Positions 9,851 through 19,526 of a stretch of 64,000 nucleotides of DNA are shown here, one piece after another. The position numbers were made by a program, and so were the translations under genes. How positions within the stretch are numbered: position 1 is the first letter of the stretch; every line of letters begins with the position of its first letter. The notes under the pieces were generated by a model, which saw nothing but the letters and a program-made list of their open reading frames with translations, did not search any database and was not told the origin of the DNA. The stretch is from G963668345 sp965206025 (GTDB lineage: Bacteria > Acidobacteriota > Terriglobia > Bryobacterales > UBA6623), in NCBI GenBank assembly GCA_965206025.1, contig CBDBIU010000003.1, positions 310,001-374,000 on the forward strand. Direction: 5' to 3'.

Positions 9851-10933
9851 TCAGCCGATCGCCGTGCAAACCGCCTTGCCCACCTCTTCGGTCGTGGCGG
9901 CTCCCGCGGGCTTGAGATCCGCCGTCAGCGGGCCTTCTGCCAGCACTGTTTGGATAGCCGCCTCGATCGCCGCTCCTTCTTCGCCGAGGCCGAAGCTGTA
10001 GCTGAGCATCGCCGCCGCCGAACCGATCGCCGCCAGCGGGTTGGCTTTCTCCTGACCGGCGATGTCCGGGGCCGAGCCATGGACCGGCTCGTAGAGGCCA
10101 CGCCACACGCCGCTCGGAAGCCGGTCGCCGAGAGAGGCCGAGGGCAACATGCCGATCGAGCCGGCCAGCACCGCGCCCTCGTCGCTCAGAATGTCGCCGA
10201 ACATGTTCCCGGTGACGATCACGTCAAACCGTCGAGGATTCAGGATCAGCTGCATCGCGCAGTTGTCGACGAACACGTGGTCGAGCTCGACACGGGGAAA
10301 ATCTCCCGCGACATCCTCCACAACCCGCCGCCACAACTGCGAGCATTCGAGGACGTTCGCCTTGTCCACGGACGTCAGCTTCCCGCGGCGCTTTTCGGCA
10401 AGCGCGAAGGCCATGCGGACAATCCGTTCGATCTCCGATTTCCGGTAGACCATGGAGTTGACTCCAACGGGTTCGCCGTCGCGCTCGTCGATGCCGCGCG
10501 GGTCCCCGAAGTAGATGCCGCTCGTCAGCTCACGGACGATCAGCATGTCCGTCCCGCGAACAATGTCGTTCTTTAGAGGAGAGGAGTCCAGCAAGCTGGG
10601 GTAAGCCACGACGGGGCGCAGGTTGGCGAAGACGTCCATCGCCTTGCGCAAGCCGAGCAGTCCCTTCTCGGGTCGCCGTTCGGCCGGCAGCTCGTCGAAC
10701 TCGGGAAGCCCCACCGCCCCCAGCAGCGTCGCATCGGCCTCCAAGGCGGCCCGCTTCGTCTCTTCCGGCAAAGGCCCGCCCGTTTTCCGAATCGCCGCGC
10801 CGCCGAGCAAGGCTTCCGTGAGGCGGAGTTCGTGGCCCCACTTGCCGGCGACATGCTCCAGCACCCCAACAGCCTCGCGGGTTACTTCCGGACCGATCCC
10901 GTCTCCGGGGATCACAAGGACGTTGAGTTTCAT
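9851..10933 (-). CDS. leuB: 3-Isopropylmalate dehydrogenase
   Basis: Oxidatively decarboxylates 3-isopropylmalate in leucine synthesis (NAD and divalent metal dependent, cytosol). The 360-aa protein is full length. Motifs include IPGDGIGPEV at residues 8-17, LLGAVG, the substrate arginines in LGLRKAMDVFANLRP and VRELTSGIYFG, the lysine region SVDKANVLE, the metal-binding stretch VTGNMFGDILSDEGAVLAGSIGMLPSA (given here only for its aspartates), and EPVHGSAPDIAG. Glu in place of a basic residue after TSG fits IPMDH rather than isocitrate dehydrogenase. leuA, leuC and leuD are not in the window. Confidence 0.96.
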   Translation of the reverse strand: MKLNVLVIPGDGIGPEVTREAVGVLEHVAGKWGHELRLTEALLGGAAIRKTGGPLPEETKRAALEADATLLGAVGLPEFDELPAERRPEKGLLGLRKAMDVFANLRPVVAYPSLLDSSPLKNDIVRGTDMLIVRELTSGIYFGDPRGIDERDGEPVGVNSMVYRKSEIERIVRMAFALAEKRRGKLTSVDKANVLECSQLWRRVVEDVAGDFPRVELDHVFVDNCAMQLILNPRRFDVIVTGNMFGDILSDEGAVLAGSIGMLPSASLGDRLPSGVWRGLYEPVHGSAPDIAGQEKANPLAAIGSAAAMLSYSFGLGEEGAAIEAAIQTVLAEGPLTADLKPAGAATTEEVGKAVCTAIG

Positions 10934-11129
10934 GGTTTGACGGCAGTCTCCTTCCGTTGCTGTGTGGAGCTCGGGCTACGCCCTAGCTCCAATACTGTCA
11001 GATAGGACAAGCGATCCCGCGAAGCGCTGTAGGACAGTAGCGCAGGCTTGAGCTGTCGGGCAGAACCCTGGGTGGGAACCAACACGGGGCAGGACCCGCC
11101 CGCATAGTCTAAGGATGGGAGGTCCGGAC

Positions 11130-11310
11130 ATGTCTAAGGATAGCGAAGTCTATCGCGGCGTCGATGTATCCAAGGAGTCCGTCGTTTCCGCCGAAGGCCG
11201 CGTGTTGTCGAGAAAACAACGCGTGCCGCGCACTGCGGCGGCGATCCAAGCCGCTGTCCGGCGATGCCGCCCGAACGCTTTGGCGGTCTTGGAACGCTCC
11301 GGGGCTGCAC
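11130..11310 (+). pseudogene. Possible IS110-type transposase N-terminal fragment
   Basis: About 60 codons resemble the start of IS110-family transposases, which begin with a GIDVSK-like motif. Here YRGVDVSKE is followed by RKQRVPRTAAAIQ and ALAVLERSG, like the RuvC-type first block of DEDD transposases. The similarity stops near 11310, and the frame then runs into unrelated sequence containing a small inverted repeat. It is a relic at most. The call rests on a short motif match and could be chance. Confidence 0.45.
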
Positions 11311-11336
11311 CGGCCCTAACTAACGAAGTATTGCTT

Positions 11337-11453
11337 CCTAGGCGCCTGTCTCAGAGAACGAAAGTAGGTCATTTTGACCACAACAACTTGTGCAACTGTT
11401 GCCTATCATGTCTAGATGTGGTATTACAATTTCCTGTGGGACAGACTCCTAGG
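11337..11453. repeat. Small inverted-repeat element ending in CCTAGG
   Basis: The left end CCTAGGCGCCTGTCTCA and the right end TGGGACAGACTCCTAGG are imperfect inverted repeats enclosing about 85 bp with no gene. The right end is nearly identical to that of a 76-bp element at 35442-35517. This looks like a tiny transposon-derived (MITE-like) family. No clear target duplication was recognised. Confidence 0.6.
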
Positions 11454-11650
11454 GCGCATCGGCGAGCGGGCGCAACTTACGGATGGGGTCGCTCAGGTCC
11501 TCGGGGAATCGTAATTGGGGTCAACTGCCGATTGCCTTCTCAGAGTCTAGGTAGGATAATTGAAGAGAGTTCTGAACGGCTAGGTCCCCCGGCTGTCTTT
11601 GTATCTTTGGGATCCGGCTTCACGAACATGATTCGTCCGGGAGTTCGTCT

Positions 11651-12937
11651 GTGAAACAGAACAGATCGGGTCAGACCCTGCGCTGTTCCTTTTGCCACAA
11701 GAGCCAGGAGGTCGTGGGGAAGCTGATCTCGACTCCGGGCGACTACCCCAAAGCCTACATCTGTGACGAATGTGTCGCTGTCTGCAACTCCATCTTGGAG
11801 GACGATAAGCCCGACCATGCCGGGCCGAGCTTGTCGTCTTTATTGAAGCCGCAGGAGCTCAAAGAGCGATTGGACCAGTATGTCGTGGGCCAGGACGTTG
11901 CGAAGAAAAAGCTGGCTGTTGCCGTCTACAACCATTACAAACGGGTCTTCATGACCAAGCAGCACGGCGGGGCGGAGGACGTCGAGTTGCAAAAGTCGAA
12001 TATCTTGCTGATCGGCCTCACCGGTACCGGCAAGACCTTACTGGCGCAGACGCTCGCCAAGATACTGGACGTACCGTTTGCGATCGCCGACGCCACGACG
12101 CTGACCGAGGCCGGCTACGTCGGCGAAGACGTGGAGAACATCATCCTGAAGCTGCTGCAGGCGGCCGATGGCGACGTGCAACGGGCGCAGCAGGGGATCA
12201 TCTACATCGATGAGATCGACAAGCTGAGCCGGAAGGACGAAAACCCGTCGATCACGCGCGATGTTTCGGGCGAGGGCGTGCAGCAAGCCCTACTGAAGAT
12301 CCTGGAAGGCACGGTAGCCAACGTGCCCCCGCAAGGTGGACGCAAGCATCCGCACCAAGAATTTACCCCTGTCGACACGACGCATATCCTCTTCATTTGC
12401 GGCGGCGCCTTCGTGGGGCTGGAGAAAATCGTTGCCCGCCGGATCGACCAGCGCGTCGTGGGTTTCCGTTCGGCCACCGAGCATGAGAAGGGATCTCCCG
12501 GCTCCAGCGAGGAATCTAACCAATCCGACCTCGGTCTATTGGGCCAAATTCAGCCGCAAGACCTGATCCGGCACGGGTTTATCCCGGAGTTCGTGGGCCG
12601 CCTTCCCGTTGCCGCGGTTCTTGGTGATTTGGATCAGAAGGCGCTGGTCGAAATCCTGACTCGTCCGAAGAACTCGCTCATGCGGCAGTATCAAAAGCTG
12701 TTCGAGTTCGAGAACGTCCAACTCCAACTCGAGCCGGAGGCCCTGGAGGCCGTGGCCAATCTCGCCCTGGAACGCAAGGTGGGCGCCCGCGGATTGCGTA
12801 TGATAATGGAAGAGATGATGCTCGACCTGATGTACTATCTGCCGTCCTATGAGCGGGTCAAGGAATTCGTCATCACCAAGCAAATGGTCGAGGAACAACA
12901 TCACCTCAACGAGAACCTCTTAAAGAAAGCCGGCTAG
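11651..12937 (+). CDS. clpX: ATP-dependent Clp protease ATP-binding subunit ClpX
   Basis: Unfolds tagged proteins and feeds them to ClpP. The 428-aa protein starts at a GTG. The zinc-binding domain is complete (C12, C15, C38, C41). The AAA+ module has Walker A GLTGTGKT at residues 122-129, Walker B IIYIDEID at about 183, and the family segment NPSITRDVSGEGVQQALLK. The pore and lid regions follow, with a Ser/Glu-rich linker at about 277-296. It is followed by lon after 76 bp, a familiar clpX-lon pairing. The clpP gene that often precedes clpX is absent: upstream are leuB in the other orientation and mobile-element debris. Confidence 0.97.
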   Translation: MKQNRSGQTLRCSFCHKSQEVVGKLISTPGDYPKAYICDECVAVCNSILEDDKPDHAGPSLSSLLKPQELKERLDQYVVGQDVAKKKLAVAVYNHYKRVFMTKQHGGAEDVELQKSNILLIGLTGTGKTLLAQTLAKILDVPFAIADATTLTEAGYVGEDVENIILKLLQAADGDVQRAQQGIIYIDEIDKLSRKDENPSITRDVSGEGVQQALLKILEGTVANVPPQGGRKHPHQEFTPVDTTHILFICGGAFVGLEKIVARRIDQRVVGFRSATEHEKGSPGSSEESNQSDLGLLGQIQPQDLIRHGFIPEFVGRLPVAAVLGDLDQKALVEILTRPKNSLMRQYQKLFEFENVQLQLEPEALEAVANLALERKVGARGLRMIMEEMMLDLMYYLPSYERVKEFVITKQMVEEQHHLNENLLKKAG

Positions 12938-13013
12938 CTTCCCCAGCGAATTCGGCCCACGGCGGGCCATGCACCCAAGACTCAGCGTAAGAGCTTAACC
13001 CACCCATCCTCGT

Positions 13014-15461
13014 ATGAAATCGATCAAAGAGAAATCGGAGACGCGTCGGCTACCCATGATGCCGATCCGCGACGTGGTCATCTTTCCGCACATGATGACC
13101 CCTTTTGTCGTGGGAAGAGAGTCCAGCGTCCGGGCTTTGGAAGAAGCGCTGGTCGGCGAAAAGAAAATCTTCCTGGCTACCCAGCACGATGCTTCGGTCG
13201 ATGACCCTCAGCCGGAGCAGATCTACCAGGTGGGTTCGATCGTCAACATCGTGCAGAGCCTGAAGTTGCCCGATGGCAACGTTAAGGTCTTGGTCGAGGG
13301 CGTCGAGCGCGCGCAAGTGGTTTCGGTAAGCCTCGAGGAGGGGTTCCACCGCGCGACTGTCCGCACCACGGACTTTGAAGTCGAGAGCAGCCCCCAGTTG
13401 GAGGCTCTGATCGGCCGAGTGACGTCGCTTTTCGAGCAATACGTCAAGCAGAGCCAGAATTTGAATTACGAAACCATGATCGCCGCCGTGCGCGTGGACG
13501 ATCCGGGCAAACTGGCCGATACGATCGGCGCCAACCTGCAGCTGACGATCCCGGAAAAACAGGATCTACTGGAAATCTTCGACCCCCTTGAGCGTCTCAC
13601 CCGTATTGCTGAGGTTCTCGATATCGAGATTGAGAAGTTGGGCGTCGACCGCACCGTCCAAGGCCGTGTGAAGCGGCAGATGGAAAAAGCGCAAAAGGAG
13701 TACTACCTCAACGAAAAGATCAAGGCGATCCAGAAGGAACTGGGGCGCGGAGAGAAGAGCGAGTTCGACGAGCTGCGCAAGAAGATCGACGCCGCCGGCA
13801 TGAGCAAAGAGGCTCTGGAGAAAGCCTCCGTGGAACTCAAGCGGCTGGAAGCCATGCCTCCCATGTCCGCCGAGTCCACGGTTTCGCGCAACTACATCGA
13901 TTGGCTGCTGGCGGCGCCGTGGAAGAAAAAGAGCCGAGAAATCCGCGATCTCAAATACGCCGAGAAGGTGCTCAACGAAGACCACTATGGTCTCGAAAAA
14001 GTCAAGGACCGCATTCTGGAATTTCTCGCCGTGCGCCGGCTGGTGAAGGATCCCCGAGGCTCTATTCTCTGCTTCGTCGGACCTCCGGGCGTCGGCAAAA
14101 CCTCCTTGGGGCGGTCCATTGCCCGGGCCACCGGCCGCAAGTTCGTTCGCTTGTCGTTGGGCGGCGTGCGGGATGAGGCCGAAATCCGGGGACACCGCCG
14201 AACCTATATCGGGGCCTTGCCGGGTCAAATCATCCAGATGATGAAGAAGGCCGGAACCAGGAACCCGGTCTTCATGCTCGACGAGATCGACAAGATGTCG
14301 ACCGACTTCCGGGGAGACCCCTCGGCGGCGCTGATGGAAGTGCTCGACCCCGAGCAGAACCACATGTTCATGGATCACTATCTCGATGTCGAGTATGACC
14401 TCAGCAAAGTGTTCTTCATCGGTACCGCCAACGTCTTACACACTTTGCCGCCGGCGCTACAAGACCGGCTGGAGGTCATTCGGTTGAGCGGCTACACCGA
14501 GTTTGAGAAAGTTGAGATCGCCAAGCGCCATCTGGTTGACAAGCAGCTCAAACAGACCGGCCTGAAGCCGTCGGACTTGGCCTTTACCGACGAGGGCCTG
14601 GAAACGCTGATCCAGCAGTACACCCGCGAGGCGGGCGTGCGCAACCTCGAGCGCGAGATCGGTAACGTCGGGCGCAAGGTCGCCCGCCAGGTCGTATCCA
14701 GGGCGAAGGGTAAGGCGAAAACCAAAGCGAAGGGCAAGGACAAATACAAGGTCGTCATTGCCGCGGACAACTTGGCGGATTTACTGGGCGTGCCCAAATA
14801 CCGCGACCTCGAAATGAAAAAAGGCAACGAGGTCGGTGCCGCGGTGGGGCTGGCCTGGACGGAAGTCGGCGGCCAGTTGCTCCATGTCGAAGCGACGCTG
14901 ATGGACGGCAAAGGCAAGCTCACCAGCACCGGCAAGCTCGGCGAGGTGATGCAGGAATCGGCTCAAGCCGCCATGAGCTATGTGCGTTCTCGCTCGCAGG
15001 CTTTTGGTCTCCCCAAGGATTTCTACCGGCACCTCGACGTTCATATACACATTCCGGAAGGAGCGATTCCCAAGGATGGGCCTTCGGCCGGCATCACGCT
15101 GACGACGACGCTGGTGAGTGCGCTGACGCGCATCCCCGTGCGCGGCTCGATCGCCATGACCGGGGAAATCACGCTGCGCGGGAAAGTGCTGCCGATCGGA
15201 GGGATGAAGGAGAAGCTGTTGGCCGCGCATCGCCACGGCATCCACGAGGTGGCTTTGCCCAAGGACAACGAAAAAGATGTCCCCGACATTCCCGAAAACA
15301 TTCGCGCGGACATGAAACTGCACTTCGTTGAACATATGGACGAGGTGTTGATGGTCGCGCTCGAGCGTCCCATCGATGGCTTAAGCGCTCAACCCGTGCC
15401 GCCGGAGGCTGTAGAATCCACGCGCCCGAGCACCAAGACGGGCCGGAAGGTCACGCACTAA
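13014..15461 (+). CDS. lon: ATP-dependent protease Lon
   Basis: Cytosolic AAA+ protease degrading damaged and regulatory proteins; 815 aa, the usual LonA length. The N-terminal substrate domain begins at LPMMPIRDVVIFPHM. The ATPase has Walker A GPPGVGKTS and Walker B FMLDEIDKM. The proteolytic domain has the Ser-Lys dyad: S691 in KDGPSAGIT and K734 in GGMKEKLLAAHRHG. A lysine-rich insert (KGKAKTKAKGKDKYK) near residue 565 is longer than usual between the ATPase and protease domains. It is probably co-transcribed with clpX and engB. Confidence 0.97.
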   Translation: MKSIKEKSETRRLPMMPIRDVVIFPHMMTPFVVGRESSVRALEEALVGEKKIFLATQHDASVDDPQPEQIYQVGSIVNIVQSLKLPDGNVKVLVEGVERAQVVSVSLEEGFHRATVRTTDFEVESSPQLEALIGRVTSLFEQYVKQSQNLNYETMIAAVRVDDPGKLADTIGANLQLTIPEKQDLLEIFDPLERLTRIAEVLDIEIEKLGVDRTVQGRVKRQMEKAQKEYYLNEKIKAIQKELGRGEKSEFDELRKKIDAAGMSKEALEKASVELKRLEAMPPMSAESTVSRNYIDWLLAAPWKKKSREIRDLKYAEKVLNEDHYGLEKVKDRILEFLAVRRLVKDPRGSILCFVGPPGVGKTSLGRSIARATGRKFVRLSLGGVRDEAEIRGHRRTYIGALPGQIIQMMKKAGTRNPVFMLDEIDKMSTDFRGDPSAALMEVLDPEQNHMFMDHYLDVEYDLSKVFFIGTANVLHTLPPALQDRLEVIRLSGYTEFEKVEIAKRHLVDKQLKQTGLKPSDLAFTDEGLETLIQQYTREAGVRNLEREIGNVGRKVARQVVSRAKGKAKTKAKGKDKYKVVIAADNLADLLGVPKYRDLEMKKGNEVGAAVGLAWTEVGGQLLHVEATLMDGKGKLTSTGKLGEVMQESAQAAMSYVRSRSQAFGLPKDFYRHLDVHIHIPEGAIPKDGPSAGITLTTTLVSALTRIPVRGSIAMTGEITLRGKVLPIGGMKEKLLAAHRHGIHEVALPKDNEKDVPDIPENIRADMKLHFVEHMDEVLMVALERPIDGLSAQPVPPEAVESTRPSTKTGRKVTH

Positions 15462-15535
15462 TAAGCAGGGTCGCGGATTTGGACTTCATCCCCCCCAACG
15501 GCACAATCGGGAGGGCGTTCCGACCATGACCGCTC

Positions 15536-16147
15536 ATGTCCGCCGAGTTCGTTGCCAGCGCTTCCCAGGCAGGTCAGTTTCCCGGTGAGGGGTTGGCGGA
15601 AATTGCGTTCGTGGGTCGCAGCAACGTTGGCAAGTCAAGCCTGCTGAACGCTCTGTTGCTCAAGGGGGGCAAGCGGGCAGGCCGTCAGGCGGACTTAGAT
15701 CGCAAAAAACTGGCCCGTGTGAGTCGGACCCCGGGCCGCACGCGGACACTCAATTTCTACCGCATCGAAGGGGCGTTTTACTTCGTTGATCTTCCAGGCT
15801 ACGGCTATGCCCGGGTCTCCAAGAAAGAGATGGCCGCTTGGCGAACGCTTGCCGAAAGCTACCTCTTCGACCGCACCGCCTTGCGGTTGGTGGTCGTCAT
15901 TATTGACGCCCGCCACGGCGCTTCGCCCCTGGACCTACAGATGACAGAATGGCTCGCCGCTCATCGTTATCGCTTTGTGGTCGTCGCTTCAAAGGCCGAC
16001 AAGCTCAAAAAGGACGAGCGCCGACGTGCCGTGCGAGAGATCACAGAGCAGTTCTATGCCCCGCTGGCCTTCTCCGCCAAAACCGGAGAAGGGGTCAGCT
16101 CCCTCTGGAGGGAAATTCGTAAGGCCCTCACTCCCGCCAACCCCTAA
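15536..16147 (+). CDS. engB: Ribosome biogenesis GTP-binding protein EngB (YihA/YsxC)
   Basis: A 203-aa GTPase that helps assemble the large ribosomal subunit. G1 is GRSNVGKSS, G3 is DLPGYGYA, and G4 is ASKADK, here with Ser-Lys where many GTPases have Asn-Lys; EngB proteins commonly read TKxD/SKxD. The switch region RTPGRTRTLNFY is typical. It follows lon by 74 bp and precedes rho by 21 bp, so a lon-engB-rho transcript is likely. Confidence 0.93.
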   Translation: MSAEFVASASQAGQFPGEGLAEIAFVGRSNVGKSSLLNALLLKGGKRAGRQADLDRKKLARVSRTPGRTRTLNFYRIEGAFYFVDLPGYGYARVSKKEMAAWRTLAESYLFDRTALRLVVVIIDARHGASPLDLQMTEWLAAHRYRFVVVASKADKLKKDERRRAVREITEQFYAPLAFSAKTGEGVSSLWREIRKALTPANP

Positions 16148-16168
16148 ACTTCCCCATCCGAGGACATC

Positions 16169-17506
16169 ATGCCTTCCCGCACACAACAAGCTTCCCGCAC
16201 ACAGCAAACTTCGCGCACACAACAAGCTTCGCGCTCGCAAAAAGATGAAACCGCCGCCGTCGACCTCGCGGCTCTCAAAGAAATGAACATCACCCAGTTG
16301 AACGAGCTGGCGAAAGAGCTGGGTGTTGAGGGTACGGCCGGGCTCCGCAAGCAAGAGCTGATTTTCAAAGTTCTGCAAGGCAAGGCGGAAAAGAGCGGCC
16401 TGATCTTCTCCGAGGGAGTACTTGAAACCCTGCCGGAAGGCTTCGGTTTCCTGCGCGCTCCCGAATACAACTACCTGCCCGGCCCCGATGACATCTACGT
16501 CTCGCCGTCGCAGATTCGGCGCTTCGATCTGCGCACCGGCGACACCATCTCCGGCCAGGTGCGCCCGCCTAAGGAAGGGGAGCGCTACTTCGCCCTCATC
16601 AAGGTTGAGGCGATCAACCTCGAGCCGCCCGAAGCTTCGCGGAGCAAGATCTTTTTCGACAATCTAACGCCGCTCTACCCCGAGGGGCGAATCCGTCTGG
16701 AAACCACGAAAGAGAACCTCAGCGGCCGGGTGATGGACCTTCTGACACCGATCGGCAAGGGCCAGCGCGGTCTCATCGTCTCGCCTCCCCGCACCGGCAA
16801 AACGATGCTGCTGCAGTCGATCGCCAATTCCATCACCGCCAACGACCCCGAAGTCATCCTGATCGTATTGCTGATCGACGAGCGGCCGGAAGAAGTCACC
16901 GACATGCGGCGTTCGGTCAAGGGAGAAGTGATCAGCTCGACCTTTGACGAGCCCGCGACCCGCCATGTCCAGGTGGCCGAGATGGTCATCGAGAAGGCCA
17001 AGCGGCTGGTCGAGCATAAGCGCGACGTGGTCATCCTGCTCGACTCGATCACCCGTTTGGCGAGAGCTTATAACACGATCGTTCCGCCCTCGGGCAAGAT
17101 CCTCTCCGGCGGCGTCGACTCGAACGCCCTGCAGCGCCCCAAGCGCTTCTTCGGCGCGGCCCGCAATATCGAAGAGGGCGGCTCGCTGACCATCGTCGCC
17201 ACCGCCCTGATCGACACCGGCAGCCGCATGGACGACGTCATCTTCGAGGAATTCAAGGGAACCGGCAACTTGGAGATTCACCTCGACCGCAAGCTGGTCG
17301 ACAAACGCGTCTTCCCGGCCATCGATATCAACCGCAGCGGCACTCGCAAGGAAGAATTACTGTTGTCGAAAGAAGATCTCAACCGCGTCTGGGTGTTGCG
17401 GAAAGTGCTCAGCCAGATGTCGGCCGTCGATACCATGGAGTTGCTTCTCGACAAAATGGGCAAGACTCCCACCAACGCCGAATTCCTGAATTCCATGACA
17501 ACGTAG
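16169..17506 (+). CDS. rho: Transcription termination factor Rho
   Basis: Hexameric RNA helicase ending transcription at Rho-dependent sites; 445 aa. After a short repetitive N-terminus comes the Rho N-terminal helix domain (NITQLNELAKELGVEG). The RNA-binding cold-shock-like domain is at about 80-155 (GFGFLRAPEYNYLPG, DDIYVSPSQIRRF). The ATPase has Walker A PPRTGKTML starting at residue 206, and Walker B VILLDSITR. The Q/R-loop region FFGAARNIEEGGSLTI is intact. The first 25 residues are a tandem repeat absent from most Rho proteins. Confidence 0.96.
   Translation: MPSRTQQASRTQQTSRTQQASRSQKDETAAVDLAALKEMNITQLNELAKELGVEGTAGLRKQELIFKVLQGKAEKSGLIFSEGVLETLPEGFGFLRAPEYNYLPGPDDIYVSPSQIRRFDLRTGDTISGQVRPPKEGERYFALIKVEAINLEPPEASRSKIFFDNLTPLYPEGRIRLETTKENLSGRVMDLLTPIGKGQRGLIVSPPRTGKTMLLQSIANSITANDPEVILIVLLIDERPEEVTDMRRSVKGEVISSTFDEPATRHVQVAEMVIEKAKRLVEHKRDVVILLDSITRLARAYNTIVPPSGKILSGGVDSNALQRPKRFFGAARNIEEGGSLTIVATALIDTGSRMDDVIFEEFKGTGNLEIHLDRKLVDKRVFPAIDINRSGTRKEELLLSKEDLNRVWVLRKVLSQMSAVDTMELLLDKMGKTPTNAEFLNSMTT
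16175..16243 (+). repeat. Four tandem 18-bp units at the 5' end of rho
   Basis: Codons 3-25 consist of near-identical 18-bp units, each coding Ser-Arg-Thr-Gln-Gln-(Ala/Thr); the last is degenerate. In-frame unit number could vary by slippage without breaking Rho. The segment is polar and basic, so it is probably a disordered tail. Confidence 0.85.
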
Positions 17507-18476
17507 TGGTTGGTGGCAACAGTTCGCTCATTGGAAAAGCGCTTTCCCGATGACAACAGGCAATGGTTCGTGTACTCCAACCCGCAGCAGGACCTGTGCG
17601 GGGATAGCGACCTTATTTCCGTAACCCGAACCCGTACCGATCCAGATACCTGGGTCTTCGAAGCAGACGGGCAGGACGCCTGTCTACTGCTCAGCCCGTA
17701 GCGCGGATCGAGGCGGGCGCCGTGCCGGTCCTTTTCCTTTCCGCGCATCAGTCGCCCGCCAGATCCGCGGCCTTTTGCTTTTGTGGCGCACGCATTCTTG
17801 CGTGCCGTGTCGCCATTCCTGGCGACATCGAGCGGCACGGGCGATCCTGTGTTGAGCGTCGCAACCCCAACGGCCGCAGGTCTCTGCGAGCCCTGCGCTA
17901 CACACTGAGCTACGAGCGCGAGCGAGCGGTCCCGGGGGGGGGCAGCGGTCGTTGCGGGGATTGCCCTGTCACTAACGTTCCAGGCTCTGTTGCTTGCTGT
18001 CGCACAGCCTCGCGTCGAGTTCCGTAGCGAAGGGCTGGGCCGCCGTTTGGTCTGGCCCCTCGCGGGGACGAAAAACCGATCCACGATAACGCGGGGATTC
18101 TTGCTCTTGTGGCGCACGCGTTCTTGCGCGAGCCAGCGAAGGCGGGCCGGCGCTCCGTTCTCGCGACCCCGGTAATCGGGTCCGTCACGACCTGCCCTCC
18201 GCGATGCGGCTCTGCGCAGCCTCTTTCGCATTGCTCTCGAAAGCCTAACCCGCCCTGTCGAGGCTTACGACAGGTCACTCCGTCATCTCTACGGGAGCTT
18301 GCCGACATCATGTACGCTGGGCAATGCACACAATTTGTTGCCGCGAGCCATGGCCGCCGAGCCTTTCCGCCGCCAACCCGCTAAGCTGGACGGAAGTGGG
18401 GGAATCGGCGGTTCGAGCGGACCTCATGGACAATCAAGTCGTCTCCGGGAGTGCAACTTGTTCATCGAGTCTTGCG
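17507..18476. other. 970-bp non-coding stretch with hairpin-type direct repeats
   Basis: I found no convincing gene here. Open frames on both strands have arginine-rich, shadow-like composition. A phrase built on GTGGCGCACGC, a 6-bp loop TTCT-type, and its complement GCGTGCC occurs at 17785-17806 and again, in slightly changed form, at 18111-18130. Both can fold into hairpins. An unusually long G-run lies at about 17934-17942. The stretch separates rho from the VWFA gene. Confidence 0.6.
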
Positions 18477-19316
18477 ATGCGGAAAAGGCGCCGCCCAGTG
18501 ATTCGTAAACACCTGTTGCTCACAAGCTTCCTGCTGCTGACGGCTCCTTGGCTCGGGGCTCAGCAGACCAAGATACTGGTCACCGTTTTCGACGAGAAAA
18601 CGGGTGAGTCCATCCGTGACCTTCGCCCCCCAAACTTCCTGGTCGTCGATGACAAGACACCATTGCGCGTCGCCCGCGCCGACTTCGTGGAAGGTCTGGT
18701 CGACGCCATGGTGCTCGTCGACAGCAGCATGGTCGGCGAGGTCGTCCGGCCGCTGGCCGCGGCGTTTGTGGAAGGACTGGACGAAAAGGAGCAGATGGCG
18801 TTGGTCTCCTACCATAGCTCCGCCGATTTGATACAAGACTTCACCTCCAGCAAGCAGATGCTCTTCCGTGCTCTGCGCCAATTGCGGTACGGGAACCAGC
18901 CGCGTGTTTTGGACGCCCTCTACGCGGCGTTGGACGGGGGCTTTCAGAACACCGCGGGACGGCGGGTGGTTGTTCTGCTTTCGGCCGGCGTTGAGAGTCG
19001 CAGCCGCAGCTCGCTTGCGGAAGTGCTTAGTCTGGCGCGCCGGCGGAACGTCTCTATTTTCGCCGTCTACGTTACGGGAGCCGACAAGGGGTTATTCCGC
19101 CGCCTGGCGCTCGGCTCGGGAGGAGCTTTCTTCGGGGCGCGAAAGCTAAAACTTCAGCCGAAGCGGCTCAGTGAGTTAGTCTACTCCGTCCTGCGCGGCC
19201 ACTACGTTCTCGAACTTCACGGCGTCTACCGCCTCGGCGATCGAGTGGAGGTGACGATTCAGGGATTGCCGAAGGCGAAGCGAAAAATCTGGGCCGCCAC
19301 GTTGCCCCTCGAGTAA
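18477..19316 (+). CDS. Secreted VWFA-related domain protein
   Basis: A 279-aa protein with a clear N-terminal signal (basic RKRRRPVIRK, then LLLTSFLLLTAPWLGAQQ). The mature part begins with a short beta-rich segment (TVFDEKTGESIRDLRPPNFLV) and continues as a von Willebrand A domain. This arrangement is that of the acidobacterial VWFA-related family. The metal-site loop reads DSSMVGE at residues 82-88 instead of the canonical DxSxS, so metal binding may be altered. The ATG at 18477 was chosen because it starts directly before the signal peptide. Function is unknown; the family is presumed to bind proteins outside the cytoplasm. Confidence 0.85.
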   Translation: MRKRRRPVIRKHLLLTSFLLLTAPWLGAQQTKILVTVFDEKTGESIRDLRPPNFLVVDDKTPLRVARADFVEGLVDAMVLVDSSMVGEVVRPLAAAFVEGLDEKEQMALVSYHSSADLIQDFTSSKQMLFRALRQLRYGNQPRVLDALYAALDGGFQNTAGRRVVVLLSAGVESRSRSSLAEVLSLARRRNVSIFAVYVTGADKGLFRRLALGSGGAFFGARKLKLQPKRLSELVYSVLRGHYVLELHGVYRLGDRVEVTIQGLPKAKRKIWAATLPLE

Positions 19317-19526
19317 CGAGCAAAGACCTGAGACCTCACCGGCCGCGGGGTTAGCCCACATTTCTCACGACGGGCACGGTGGATGAGGCGAAAGGCCCGG
19401 CGGCCATGGCTCGCGGCGAAAGTTTGTGTAGATCGCCCGGCGTACGGTATGTCGGCAAGCGGGTGCGATGAATCGCGCCCCTACGGCTTCAGCGTCTCAT
19501 TCGACCCGCGCCGCGCCAGTGGGGGT

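Noticed and set aside
16175..16243. Regular short repeats as a possible CRISPR
   Set aside because: Units are directly adjacent without spacers and lie in the rho reading frame.
17278..18231. 317-codon minus-strand frame downstream of rho
   Set aside because: Half of it is antisense to rho and the rest is translated hairpin repeats (KNACAT-type phrases).
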